64,000 nt of DNA, taken from assembly GCA_014773175.1 (NCBI GenBank), contig VXCM01000328.1, forward strand, positions 124,001 through 188,000, in the 5' to 3' direction. A model generated the notes under the pieces. The model did no database searches and was not told the origin of the DNA. It saw only the letters and a program-made list of their open reading frames with translations. This document shows positions 1 through 11,900 of the stretch, in pieces; positions within the stretch are counted from its first letter, which is position 1, and the number at the start of each line of letters is the position of its first letter. The position numbers and the translations under genes are program-made. Source of the stretch: Lucifuga dentata (Eukaryota; Chordata; Actinopteri; Ophidiiformes; Bythitidae).

Positions 1-257
1 CGCCTGAGGTTAGCTTCGTTGAGAATGAGAGGTTGGGCTGACTTGACACATGATCTTAAGCCCCTTTATCTTTCCCATCTCTAATAGCCTAATACAAAAG
101 TACAAAGGTATAGCCTGCAGGACATGCAAGAATGCGAGACAAGGTGTCATTTTTCATTTGGAAAAATGTAAAATTTGTTTTGTATGTCTGATGTGTCCAG
201 TTATTCAGTTCAGAAAATGCTGAAGGTCTGCATCTTGACTGATTTACAGTATTGATA

Positions 258-260
<3 letters not shown>

Positions 261-311
<51 letters not shown>
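261..311. repeat. (CT)n microsatellite
   Basis: About 25 uninterrupted CT units. Confidence 0.97.
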
Positions 312-313
<2 letters not shown>

Positions 314-2664
314 GCGCTCACAGTCACCCACATTGTGCAGTCTTAAGGGCAGACAGAGCAGCTGGATATGGTCTTCTAGAGATGAATGAGAAAAGTGGGC
401 GAGACCTGGCGAAGAGTCTTAAAGAGATCAATGCATTTCTCACAGCCTCACTTTCTCTGATGTTGAGCAACACAACTGTAACCGTTTCCCATCCCTGGTG
501 TTACACGTTCACAGTCTTAAAATAAAGCAGAGTCACTCATCTTCGTTCCTTCTTCTGTTGCGAGCATGCACACGTAAACATGCGTGGATCTCAACACCCT
601 CGCATGCAGACATGCAGGACAAAGCCTGGGCCGTCTGAATGGACAGAACAGCGACGGGTGTCCAGATCAAACCAAATATCTGGTTGTTACCCAGCAGCTG
701 AACAAACAGCTCTGCTCCAAGCATGCTTACTTCTCCCAGCATTTAGCTACTCGCTCTCTTATTTTGGCTGGATCGCAGTGTTGGAAGCGAAGGTCCTTAC
801 AAGCCACTTTAATGTCATCTGTGATTGATCTCTCCCCTGTCTGCCATAGACTGATGGTCTGTGGGGATATTGCCCTAGCAGCTGTGGCTTTTTGCCTTGT
901 ATCCTCTTTGGCAAGCTGGAATCCAGTTGTCAGGGATTATTGCCTTTCATTTATTAAAATTACACATTCAGATATACCTTGTTGAATGGAGATAATGGTA
1001 CAGATTTTTCCCATTTGAAAGCAGCCAGTTAAACATCTGTTTTCTTAAACTGCTGGTGTGTACTGTGTTTGAATAGTAAGTGCATTTGTCCAGGTTCAGC
1101 CATGGCTGAGCTGTTTCTGAATCAGACTATAAAAACTAGAGGGCAGGAAGGAACCCGAGCTCTTTGGGTCTGCCGCCCACAATACTCCTGGGCCCTTGAA
1201 AAAACACATGAACTCAAAACCTAGCAACTACTGCATTTCCTGTTTGTGTGTGACTGTATACGTGGCTGTGGATGTGTGTGTGTGGAGAGGGATGGCGCTG
1301 AGAGAAGTGGACGCTGCATGTAGATCTCTTTTTTTTGTGTGTGTACCTCTGTCTGTGAGACCTATTCAAATATGGGGTGGGGGTTGTGTGTTTCTTTACA
1401 TGTGTGTGTCCTAGTGTCAGAGAAAATCATTGTGTGCATGAGCCAAGAAAAATGGTGACAAATATCAGTTCGATGTCTTTTTCTCACCAGCAGTATGGGT
1501 ATGTCAGAAAGTGTCCCTCTTACAAGTTATTTCTTATGTCTTGCGTTTCTCGATTCATAAAATACCTCAAAGCAATTTGGTTCCACTGAAAGTGTGACTT
1601 AAGAGAACTTTTCTGGATCACAGTATGCTACTTCTATTGGAACTCTCATTGTGGTTTTGGAGCTGCTAACATGTCAGTCAGATGTCATAAAGGGCCTCAT
1701 GTTCCAGTTGTATAATATTTTCATATGAAATGCTTTAGCGCAGTGTGCAGTTTAATTTAGCCAAAGCTCTGTGTAACCAGAGAAATTCTGTTTGGGCTTT
1801 TTGGCAAGTCTGTGTTACTTCAGACAACATTTTTATTCAATTTTATTTTGACCCATATAATAAAATTTGTCCCTTTATTACTGTTAGAGAGTATATTAAA
1901 CATAGAAGGAGACTTAGATTTCAGTCTAGTACATTAGGCTAATCTTTGATGACAACCACACAGTGACACATTCTACCAGTCACAGCCAGATGTAGTGTAA
2001 GGGAGAGGGGGTGGTTGGTTCCAACAATGTCTAACATACCAAGCACATGATGAATTTCTTATAAGTCTCAGCAATTTCATGAAGTAATTACACAAGGGAC
2101 TTCACAAGAATAGCATGTGACCTCTATACAGCTGTAGTCATTGCTTATTTTTTTTTTTTACAAGTGTATTATGCATGAAGATGGACATGAAACTGTCTGA
2201 GTCATTTTTAGCCCATATGATTCAGGAAGGTAGAAACGTCTGTAATGTAGTCCAGATTGTGGGAGACCATGTGTGGATTTTGTTAAGCGAGGGCAGGGGG
2301 AGCAACAGGTTGAGAGAGAATTAGCGGGATAGAAGGTCAAGAGATTCAGAGTGTTTATGGTCGTGTGTGTTTCATATAGGTTTGAACATCTAAGCAAAAG
2401 AGAATTCTAAGGAATGAACCTCATTAGTTTCCAAAGCTATGGGGGAATCTGTTGAAAATTATGACTGCACAGATTGTGTTGTTCTTGTTGCTGTTCTTGT
2501 GCCTGAGCTTATCTGGAGACTATATATCAAAACATTCCCTGTTTCTCTTGTATCTCTCTACTCTTGAATATTAAAAATGAATCAGAATGTTTAATCTTTG
2601 CATTATCGCCTGAGACTCTTTCACACATAAAATTCTAAGTAGGAATCTGGAGTAGGAACTACAG

Positions 2665-2810
2665 TACACTGTAAAATGTGACAAGTTGATGTTACTTAAA
2701 AAAAATCTAGGAAACCGATTGCTTTGAAAAAGATAGGTAAATATAACTATTAGTCTTAAGTTCAAGTAGACATAAAGCATAAAGTTCAACTTGTCATATT
2801 TTACAGTGTA
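2665..2810. mobile_element. short inverted-repeat element (MITE-like)
   Basis: The left end TACACTGTAAAATGTGACAA is mirrored at the right end by the complement of TTGTCATATTTTACAGTGTA. The terminal repeats are about 25 bases in a 146-base unit, with TA at both borders. It resembles the abundant ACACTGTAAAA inverted-repeat elements of teleosts. No coding capacity. Confidence 0.75.
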
Positions 2811-5800
2811 TATGGTTCCTTCTGCAAGGGAATCCACCTGATTGGACTTGGTGAAGCTTGAGTTTAACCAATCAGTGTGCGAGCTTCACCCAACACTTTC
2901 TGAATTGGAGTAGGAGCTAAAAAAGGTTTGAGAAGTAGAGTTCAAGTAGCCAAATGGGTCATGGTTCCTGGTGTGGCACAAAGGTTCCTGGGAAACGTTC
3001 CTGAAAAAGTTCCAGGATTGTGAGAGGCACTCTGGTTTGCATTTGAGTTTAAAATCATATCAATATGATGCCATGCTTCACTGTGATTTAAAAAAAAAAA
3101 GGGTACGAAAAGCAAATGCACATGTTTATTTCTGTTTGAAAAGTTCTTAATTAAAATATATAAGGAAATCAGGACTAAAAACAAGAATGATCATTCAGCA
3201 GATTTCAGGTTTCCACAAAGTTTAACATAAAAAGCAACTCATTGCGTTTTTACCTATTGCTTGAATGAAACTGTTGTTTTTTTTTTTTTTTTNTTTTTTT
3301 TTTTTTTTATTTATGTCATATGTATTTATCAAAAAAGCAATGACAGCCCACTAGAAATGCTGTGGCAGCAGAGTCCTTTTAGCTTATCAGAATATTCTTT
3401 AGAAATGTCAGAAGAAGATAGCTAGGTCTGTCTGGCATGTCATCCCACTCTGTAATTTAAATCTTATGCTCCTCCAAAGAATGATGGGCCATTCGTAATT
3501 ACCTTTGATGGTGTTTGTCCTGTTTTGTATCAAGCTTTCACAAGAAAAACACAGGCAGCTCTCTCAGTCCAGAGTCCTAGATCTGAAGCAGATGGTGGGG
3601 CTGGGTACCCTCCTGTATCATCCCTTTCCAGGGCCTCAGCTGCTATTTCAGGTGCTGCTGATGAGCCTTCCTGCATCTGGAAATACAGCCCTGGGACTGA
3701 TGTGGCACAGCATGTCCCAGATAGCTGTTGGTAAAGACTCTAATCAACTAGGAGAAACTGTGGAAACGCTGAGAGTTCAGAGTCTTTTACGGTATCCATG
3801 GAGCAAAACAGTGCTTCACTCAGCAAAATGAACAAGTCAAGAGATCCTTTTTATTCAGACTGAGTCATAGCAGGGTTAATTGGGAGCAACAGGGTAGAGA
3901 ATATTGTTGGATTCTGGAGAGAAAAACTTCTGTCGCCGGGCCTCTGACAGTGGCTGAGTTGTTTTCACCGAAGCCCAGTTTTTCTCTCAGGAGGTCAACA
4001 TTGTGGGTCAATACCCATCCTGCTTACGAGGCAGTTTCTCCAACAATAGAACAGGCCTATCTGGCAGATCAGAATCCACTCTGAATTGCAGCTTTGGACT
4101 TATTTGTTGCCATGAAAAGGGGTTATGAGAAGTATGTGATGTGTGGCTTCTAGAGGAGCAGTTGGATCACATCCAGCTCGCAAACAAAAGGGCTTTGGTT
4201 CAAACTGATTGCCGCAATGACCAATCAACACTTTGTTGCTGTCCATAGCTACAATATGTGCACTCTGGGGAACATCGCCTGAATGTCCATCAGTCAGCTG
4301 CATGTGTTTCTGACAGTTTATAGGCCTGATTTGATTTTGCAAGCCACTGTTCACTCATATGAATGTATACTGTGTTTGAACATGGTTATAAATTAAACCC
4401 TTGACCATTAGCTTGTTTGCTAGATAGGTGCATTGAGAGAAATGGAGCAAGATACTTCATTTCCTTCTGTATCCTGTGGTGTAATTTCAGTGCACATGTG
4501 TGCTCATCTCCTTCTCAACTCCTCAGTTTAAAAGGGATCACAGAGGGCTTTGATGTGCCCCCCCCCCNCACTTTACCCACACCCAAATCCCTCAGCACAG
4601 AGGCCTCCACACGTGTTTACCATACAGATGACCTCAGAACGGCAGGAATGCACCCTGTAATAGTAGAGGAGCACTTCTCATGGCAGCAGGACAGACTGGC
4701 AGGAAGATTAATGCACTGCCATTAGATTTTTTTTTCCTTGTTAGGTGGTTAAATCATGTAACTCGAGGAACACTTTGGATTTTCTTTTGAAAGAAGTCGA
4801 AGGTTCTGAGTGACAGTCTTTGTTTCTGCTTCAGTTTTGTGGGAAACTAAGTGTTCAGACATCTGTCTCAGATGCATCATGAATGAGATCAAACGGAGCT
4901 GCTGTTTAGCCGCCTGCAGCCGTTAAAGAAACTGATTTATTCATTTCAAATATTTTGCTGATGAGATTAGATAACTTTCTCTTTCTCTGTTTGCTCACTT
5001 GTCTCTGTTGAGTTGAAGTAAAGGTTTGCAAACAAGTTCCATGTGCAGCCAAGGATATAATTGTGTTAAATGATCCACTCAGCTCCTTCATGTAAGGCCA
5101 CGGAAGTCCTCAATGACTAGGTGGAGATGGAAGTAATTGCAAGATTTACTTATTCATTGAAAATGTCTAGCAAACTTTAATGCAGCAGTATTTCACCCTG
5201 CCCCTTAGCTCCTGTGCCTTCTGCCTCTTACTTTGCATGGTGAAGTTCTTGACATGGAGTTTTGGATGGAGTCACCTACTTTTCGCTGTTGAAACCCATC
5301 ATCTATCTTGATGATTTTGGTAGTTCAGTGTGGTTGAGTTTTTAACTGCTGCAATAAACATCCAGTCAGATTTAGCATGACTGAAACACCTCCTTTGTGT
5401 CTCATCTGTCTTGGTCTGAATTGTTTATTTCCATACGAGTGCCAGAAAGAAATGCAATATGCTTTGGAAATGCAAAAACAAAAACATTCTCAATTTATCA
5501 AGCTTGTGAGGAGATTTTATGCTGATGAAAGTAGCTTTGTGCATGCGTTTAGACACACAAATGCAGCTCTCAGCTCCCTTTGACTGGAAGCATTCTAATT
5601 GAGTCAGCAGTTGATTGACCATTAAGACGCTTGACATACTGAACTATTGATGGATTCCCATCAAGATAAAGGCTCCAAGAGATCTTAGCTTTTTGTTGTT
5701 GTTGATGTCTAATTCTCTCATCAAATGTGTATCACTGTTTCTGTCCACTCTACTTCCATATTTATGGGGTATTGTCGAAGGTTAAATTTGGCCTGATTGA

Positions 5801-6027
5801 AACTCTTGAGCCTCTTCCAGGCTGACACTTTAACACTTCAGCCTCATGTTTAAAAAGAACTCCTTGTCACATTTCCATAATGACTTTTCAGTGTGACCTA
5901 AAATTCATATCAAATTAAGAAAACTCAATTTCAAGTTTCTCCCATGTTTATTCAGTCAGTGTATAAGATTTTGTCATCGGAAAAAAAAGACAAATTACAA
6001 TTGATTATGCTAAATATAACAGTACTG

Positions 6028-6301
6028 CAGAGGTAGGTAGTAACGCATTCCATTTACTCTGTTACATTTACTTAAGTAACTTTTTTCACTAAATTGTACT
6101 TTACTGAGTAGTTTTATTGCAGGATACTTTTAACTCATACTTGAGTATGTTTATGAAGAAAAACCTATACTTTTACTCTCTTATATTTGGTCGCACTCTT
6201 TGCGTTACTTTTTTATGAATTGAGAGATATCGCTCTGATGCAACAAGTCAAAATTCTCCGCTTTCTGCACTGCAGCAGAGAAAAGTGAAAGGGACTGCTC
6301 C

Positions 6302-6374
<73 letters not shown>

Positions 6375-6968
6375 TTTGGTCCAATCACATTTAGCATCCC
6401 GTCATCTCCATGACAATGATGGTTTACAGGGCTTGATAGGTGGGCCGGCCAGTACCTTTGCATATAATATATGAATTAAAATGAACTTAAACTGAGCCAA
6501 CACAATTTGTTTTTCTTTCATAATTTTCTTGGCGCTTAGATGAAAATGGATTCTAAAAAGAGAAAGGCGTGGAGAAACAGCGGACAATTATGGAGTTATT
6601 CATCCCCGGCATTTTCGTCAGGCCAGAATTGTCATAATTTGTTATGTGGTAAATATTTGATTTATTACTGTCTACTGTTTCTTTATATGATATGATTTGG
6701 ATTGTATTAGAAGCTACATATGGCTACTTTGCATTTTTTCCCCCTCAGAGGAGCACTTTATAGCTTGTTGATTATTTGAAAGAATAAGCTTGGTCAAAGT
6801 TACTCACTACTCAAATAATTGTTTTTAATAGATATTACTTTAGGATAATAGTGACTCAAGTATAAGTAAGAGTAGTCACCAAAATAATTACTTGAGTGAG
6901 AGTAAGAAAGTATCTACTTTTTTAATACTTTTACTTGAGTACAGTTTCTGGCTACTCTACCACCTCTG
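6028..6968. mobile_element. non-autonomous hAT-like element
   Basis: The left end CAGAGGTAGGTAGTAACG and the right end CTCTACCACCTCTG are inverted. Many copies of ACTTGAGTA-type subterminal motifs lie near both ends, as in Tol2-like hAT elements. The 8-base flanks CAGTACTG (6020-6027) and CAGCACTG (6969-6976) match at 7 of 8, the target-duplication size typical of hAT. There is no transposase ORF. It carries a (GT)n(GA)n tract. Confidence 0.85.
6304..6369. repeat. compound (GT)n(GA)n microsatellite
   Basis: A GT run to about 6339 is followed by GA to 6369, inside the hAT-like element. Confidence 0.95.
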
Positions 6969-8300
6969 CAGCACTGCATGCTCTATTGGAGAGTTTAAGG
7001 TAGCAGATCAACATGCTAGAAAGCTGAGATCACATTGAAATAGATTTATAATTAATTAGGTCTACAGTATCTATATTTCACTGCCACAGGGTGCAGAATC
7101 TGTCTACTTCTTCCTTCACATAGAGTGGTTGACTTTGTCATGCTAATCAGTGAATTCAGATGGAAAAGGGTCTGGTTGGACTAAAGACCTGCTACTTCTC
7201 TCCGCCTCAATGGAACTGGTTTGAGAGTCATGATTTACCGAAAGCAAAATATACCTTCAGCCTTCAGTGTGTCTGCCAACATAATGATTGAACTTGACAC
7301 CATCATGCTTCTGTCACAAGCTCCAATGATTTGTCTGCATGATCATATAACAGACATCAAAGATAAAGTAGTGTATCAGGCAGAACTTGTTGTTTCCGTA
7401 TAGTATTTCAGCAATTTATCTTTTAAGTTTTGAGATGCTAAACCTGTGATTATCTCTCAGCTTGTGTGCATTAACTGGTAGCCCTTTCTCCATTTTCTGT
7501 AGAGTGGACAAGAAATATGTTCCAATTTTACAGAACCAGGTGTTTCTCAAGGTGCTGACAGCTCAAGATAGTCCCATATTTCTGGATAATAAAACCATTG
7601 TGTACACAGCTAAGCAAATTTAAGGGTGGATTCTTCAGTGAAGATTCAAACGGCCTTCATGGTCTCGAGAATCATCAAATCTAATCTACCCAGATCAAAA
7701 CCATACCAAAACCAAATATACATTACATGTTTAGCTAAATTGATGCATGAGGGAAGTGGCTTACTCTGATTATAACATATTACATGCCTGAATAAATCAA
7801 TTTACAATTGCATAATCTATGTCTGTTTCTCAGGAGTAAACTTATGTGGATTTATGCTGATTTCAATCCAATTAGGGTACTTTCAAAATATTTGAAAAAA
7901 TTGATTTATTGCCTTAATCTAAGTATAACTGAAGTGTTAACATGCATGTAAACGGACTGTAAGACTTGAGCAGGATCATCCTGTGTCCCTCTCTGCTGAT
8001 GTCTGTGTGGCTCTGAATCACCTCATTAATGTTTCCTCTGCTGAAAATGTCTGGCTCAGGCTGCCTTCCATTCGGAGAAATCCATTACACATAACCATGG
8101 TCAGAACACACAGAGGAAACAGTTTGTGTGTGGCTGTGTGCATGTGCATGCTTGTGTATGTGTGTGTATGTGTGTGTGTTAGATCCCGGTTGTCTTGTTG
8201 AGGATGTAGACTTAAATGAGAAGCACTCTGACAGGGGTGATTCCTCAGAAAATACCACAGAGGGTCTTTTACCTGCACATAGGACTTGTTTAAGTGAGGC

Positions 8301-8423
8301 GTGCTGTCACCCCTCTGCTTCCTTAAGTGGCTTGGGTTTTCGGGTGTGTGTGTGTGTGTGCNGTGCTGTCACCCCTCTGCTTCCTTAAGTGGCTTGGGTT
8401 TTCGGGTGTGTGTGTGTGTGTGC
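8301..8423. other. N-linked direct duplication (assembly artefact)
   Basis: The 61-base block 8301-8361 is repeated exactly at 8363-8423, separated only by N 8362. It contains TG-rich sequence. Confidence 0.9.
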
Positions 8424-8737
8424 GTGTGTGCCTGTAGCTTGCTCTGTATGTGATGAGAATGAGGTTCCATTCATCTTGGAGTAATGTGGAGCTTTAATGA
8501 AACACCTGAGACCAGGGTTGCTAACCTCAGGTCTCTCTTAGCATTTGGAAGAACTATAAATAAGGAATAATAAGCTCCATTTGACCATTTGATAGTAATA
8601 TGATGTCTTGCTGATTCCTCATTTTTTATTTTTTCCCTTGGATTTGTGTACTTCTATTAGAATAGGATATATAAGCCTCAATATTAGCCCCCTCAGGTCT
8701 GACTCCATCCTGATCTGTGTGTTTTCTGTCTCCTCAG

Positions 8738-8933
8738 AGATCCGAGCCCAGTTGGTGGAACAGCAGAAATGCCTGGACCAGCAGACAGAGATGAGAGTCC
8801 AGCTGCTCCAGGACCTCCAGGACTTCTTCAGAAAGAAGGCAGAGATTGAGATGGAATACTCCAGAAACCTGGAGAAACTGGCTGAACGCTTCATGGCAAA
8901 GACTCGCAGCACCAAGGATCACCAGCAGTACAA
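8738..8933 (+). CDS. srgap1: srgap1 exon 2 (start of F-BAR domain)
   Basis: This is the first coding exon in the window. The acceptor is ctcctcag at 8730-8737 and the donor is gtaagc at 8934. It enters in phase 1 (G|AG gives Glu) and leaves after AA of a Lys codon. It encodes [12 protein letters not shown] to STKDHQQYK, the first long helix of the F-BAR domain. The entry phase implies an upstream exon ending in G. In relatives that exon encodes about 20 residues including the start Met, and I see no candidate for it in 1-8737. Confidence 0.95.
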
Positions 8934-11900
8934 GTAAGCACATGCAGTCTTTGGCCAGGTTCATACTTGGTGTTAATTGTGCATATATGTATGCAAGATG
9001 GCCGCCGTGCATATCCTGTTTTGCTTGAAGTGTTGGTTGTGTTCTGCCTTTAGAATTAACACTACATGTTCTGAAGATGCAGTGGGTGGGATTATTAAAA
9101 AAAAAATGATGGTAACTACATGGTGTCACGCTAAAAGTAAGTGTTGTGACAATTTAAGCTCATTCATAAAGTTTACGTTAATCAGAACATTTTGATGTCC
9201 CATTACTAAAACATTTTAAAGGACTATACCATCCATTTTGCATGTTTGAGCCTATTATATTTAATTTTCATACACGTAAGGTTACTGACAATCATTTCCC
9301 AAAGTATAAAACCATATTTCAGCTTTCCTGATATTTTGTATAATCTCTTAATCTTTCAAAATCAAATAATCAAGCGATACACCCACCTTAAAAATCCATG
9401 TTTCGCCTNATCTCTTAATCTTTCAAAATCAAATAATCAAGCGATACACCCACCTTAAAAATCCATGTTTCGCCTACTAATAATTACACAGCCTGATGAA
9501 GTCACTGTCGTTTAAATTTTTTGGATAAATGCGGGTCTTCTTTTGGGACTGTATTCCCCGGTGGAGGCATACATTCACTCTGCGCTTTTTATTGCGCTTA
9601 AATGGTAAAATTACATAACTTCTAAAAAAAAAAACCCTGAATGCACGTGTTGTTGGTGATGATGGATTAACTGTCCCAAGAAAGTTTCAAGTATCAATAA
9701 GTTGATTTTAATAGCGTACCAGAATGAACTGAAATGGCAGTCTGGAAGGTAGGAAAAACTTTTTTAATTCACCATGCCAGTAGTATGCTTTGGGAAATGA
9801 TTGCCAGTAACGGTACATGTATGAAAATTGAATCTTTTAGACTTTAGCAGCAGATAAGGCTTGTGGAAGACGAATGTGTGTGAGATCATCAAAACTGACC
9901 ACTTAAATACACTGAGTGATCAATGAGAGATTTTTTTGGGAGATTTCTGTCATATTCATTAACAAACCTTGCAGAAAAGACTTCTTCTGCAGCATGCTTA
10001 CCCTTTTTGAAGAAAATCACGTGATACGCACAACTCAGAAAGCAACATACCATCTGGTCTTATTAAGTTTTAATGAATTAATGCTGGTGGGTTTCAGCCC
10101 ATAACATCACACTAACCTTGCTGAGGAATTTTATAAATAACCCATCAGGACTTTTCCCAATGTGCCACAGCAAAATATAAGTTCTGCTTCTTTGGTTTTC
10201 TCTGCCTTTCTGACGTCGGTTAAGCAATCCACTAAACTTACACACAGGCATGAATGATAAATGTTAAAATTTTTATGTGTACAGTAAACAGAAGGGTGTA
10301 CATTAAATGTTAAAAAGTAGAATTTTATTAGCTCTCATGTGCTGTAAAAAAAAAAAAAAAAAAANTAAAAAAAAAAAAAAAAAGTGAAAGTGCAACAACT
10401 ACACAGGTTAGAAGTTAAATGTGAAAGAAAAGATCAAATAGAATAAGGTGCCTTCTGTCTTTTCCAGCTCATCTTTTTCTCTCCTTCACCTACATCTTTG
10501 CGGTGCATCACAGTTCGACTAAAAACCTTTTTGAGGATCTTAAGACACACATACTGCACACTGTACTTTTTGTCCTTATTACACTGTAAAATGCAGACAT
10601 TAGCATATTATTCAAAGTTGTGCTGGGAATAAAAATAAAGCGTATATTTGTCCTTGCTGTCCGCAAATAGATTCTGTCTGGAAGTTCAATGGCTCGAGCA
10701 GCTGTGTGCCTGTGTATGCCTGTGTGTGTGTGTGTGTGTGTGTNTGTGTGTGTGTGTGTGTGTAAGTGGTGAAGGGACGCTGGTATGACACTCTGTGGTT
10801 TTCATCGCGTGATGTACAGTCTGGAGTCACTTCATTCACAGGGTAAACATTTGGCAAGTGCAAAGGAGCGTATTTCTTTAGTAAATACAAGACGTCTGAA
10901 TAACATTGAAAACCTTCCTGTGGGTTTGAAATCATGTGGCCCATATTTTTGTATTCACATAAACAACACATGTACAGTAAGACGTCTGTGTTCTCTATGT
11001 TCTGTAGGTGTTTTCATTGGACAGCCTTGTGTGGAATGATGTGTGTCTCTCTAACTTTTAGCCAGGATATGGCAGGACGTTGTGGTTTAGCAAAAAGCTA
11101 AATTCAAATGGCAGCTAAATCTCTAAGTAATTACTTCAAAAAGATCTCAACAAGCTGCATTCACAACTGTGGAATCAGTAGAGCTGCATATTTGAATCTG
11201 CCTTCATAAGGATGGTGAGACGTGGACAAAAAGTTTTGGCAAAACCAGCTTTGTGTCTTTGTCCAGAATCTTCTTCAGGAGTGAGATAAAACTGTGTGTT
11301 AGCCAGAAAACACAGAATTTGAGCTAAATGTGGGATTATTATGCCTAACAGGAATCAGTCCTGCTTTAGGGGAAAGTACCTTGTGTTATTATGGTATGAG
11401 CTTAATGTCTCTGACATTAAACTTGTGGATATCAGACTAAAAATGTTCAATATGAATGGTATGAATCAGAACTCAATTATCTTCTTATTTGTACTTTAAG
11501 ACAGATCAATCAATCAACAGATTAATGCACAGATTGCAGATTGAGGAAAGAGGATGGAAACAACATCAATATCAATATAGACTAATAATCATGTTATAGA
11601 GTTGCATATCAGCATTTGAAGGTATATCCTATGTAAATTGAAAAAATTGCATCTTTCTGATTATAGAGGTTAGCTGCAATATGTAACTGCTATGCCACTC
11701 CTCAGGTAATTTACCAATAGATCATTATAATTTAATGTTGTAGTGTTTCTATTTTTACTGATGGATTTAATGGCCATGTTCAGTCCATTTTATTCTCAAG
11801 GCTGTATGAAAGCAGTTACAAAGACAAACTACAGCCTTGACTAGCATGACCTATCATCTCAAACAGTATATATTATCAGTATATTAACAGTATATATTCT

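Larger units (their letters stand above)
1..8737 (+). other. srgap1: srgap1 intron 1, 3' part
   Basis: This is noncoding as far as I can tell and ends at the exon 2 acceptor. It holds a (CT)n tract (261-311), a small inverted-repeat element (2665-2810), a poly-T with an N (3277-3308), a poly-C with an N (near 4560-4570), a 941-base hAT-like element (6028-6968) and TG-rich microsatellites around 8120-8180 and 8345-8430. I see no other gene, no upstream coding exon and no clear promoter. It is probably the end of a much longer first intron. Confidence 0.7.

Noticed and set aside
6304..6369. Peptide-like repeats in frames across GT/GA tracts
   Set aside because: Microsatellite translation, not coding. 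The same holds for 261-311, 10721-10763, 46942-46978 and 58838-58913.
1..8737. Search for the first coding exon and promoter of srgap1
   Set aside because: No open stretch resembling the family N-terminus (FKKDKEI-type) ending in G before a GT was found, so exon 1 is placed outside the window.
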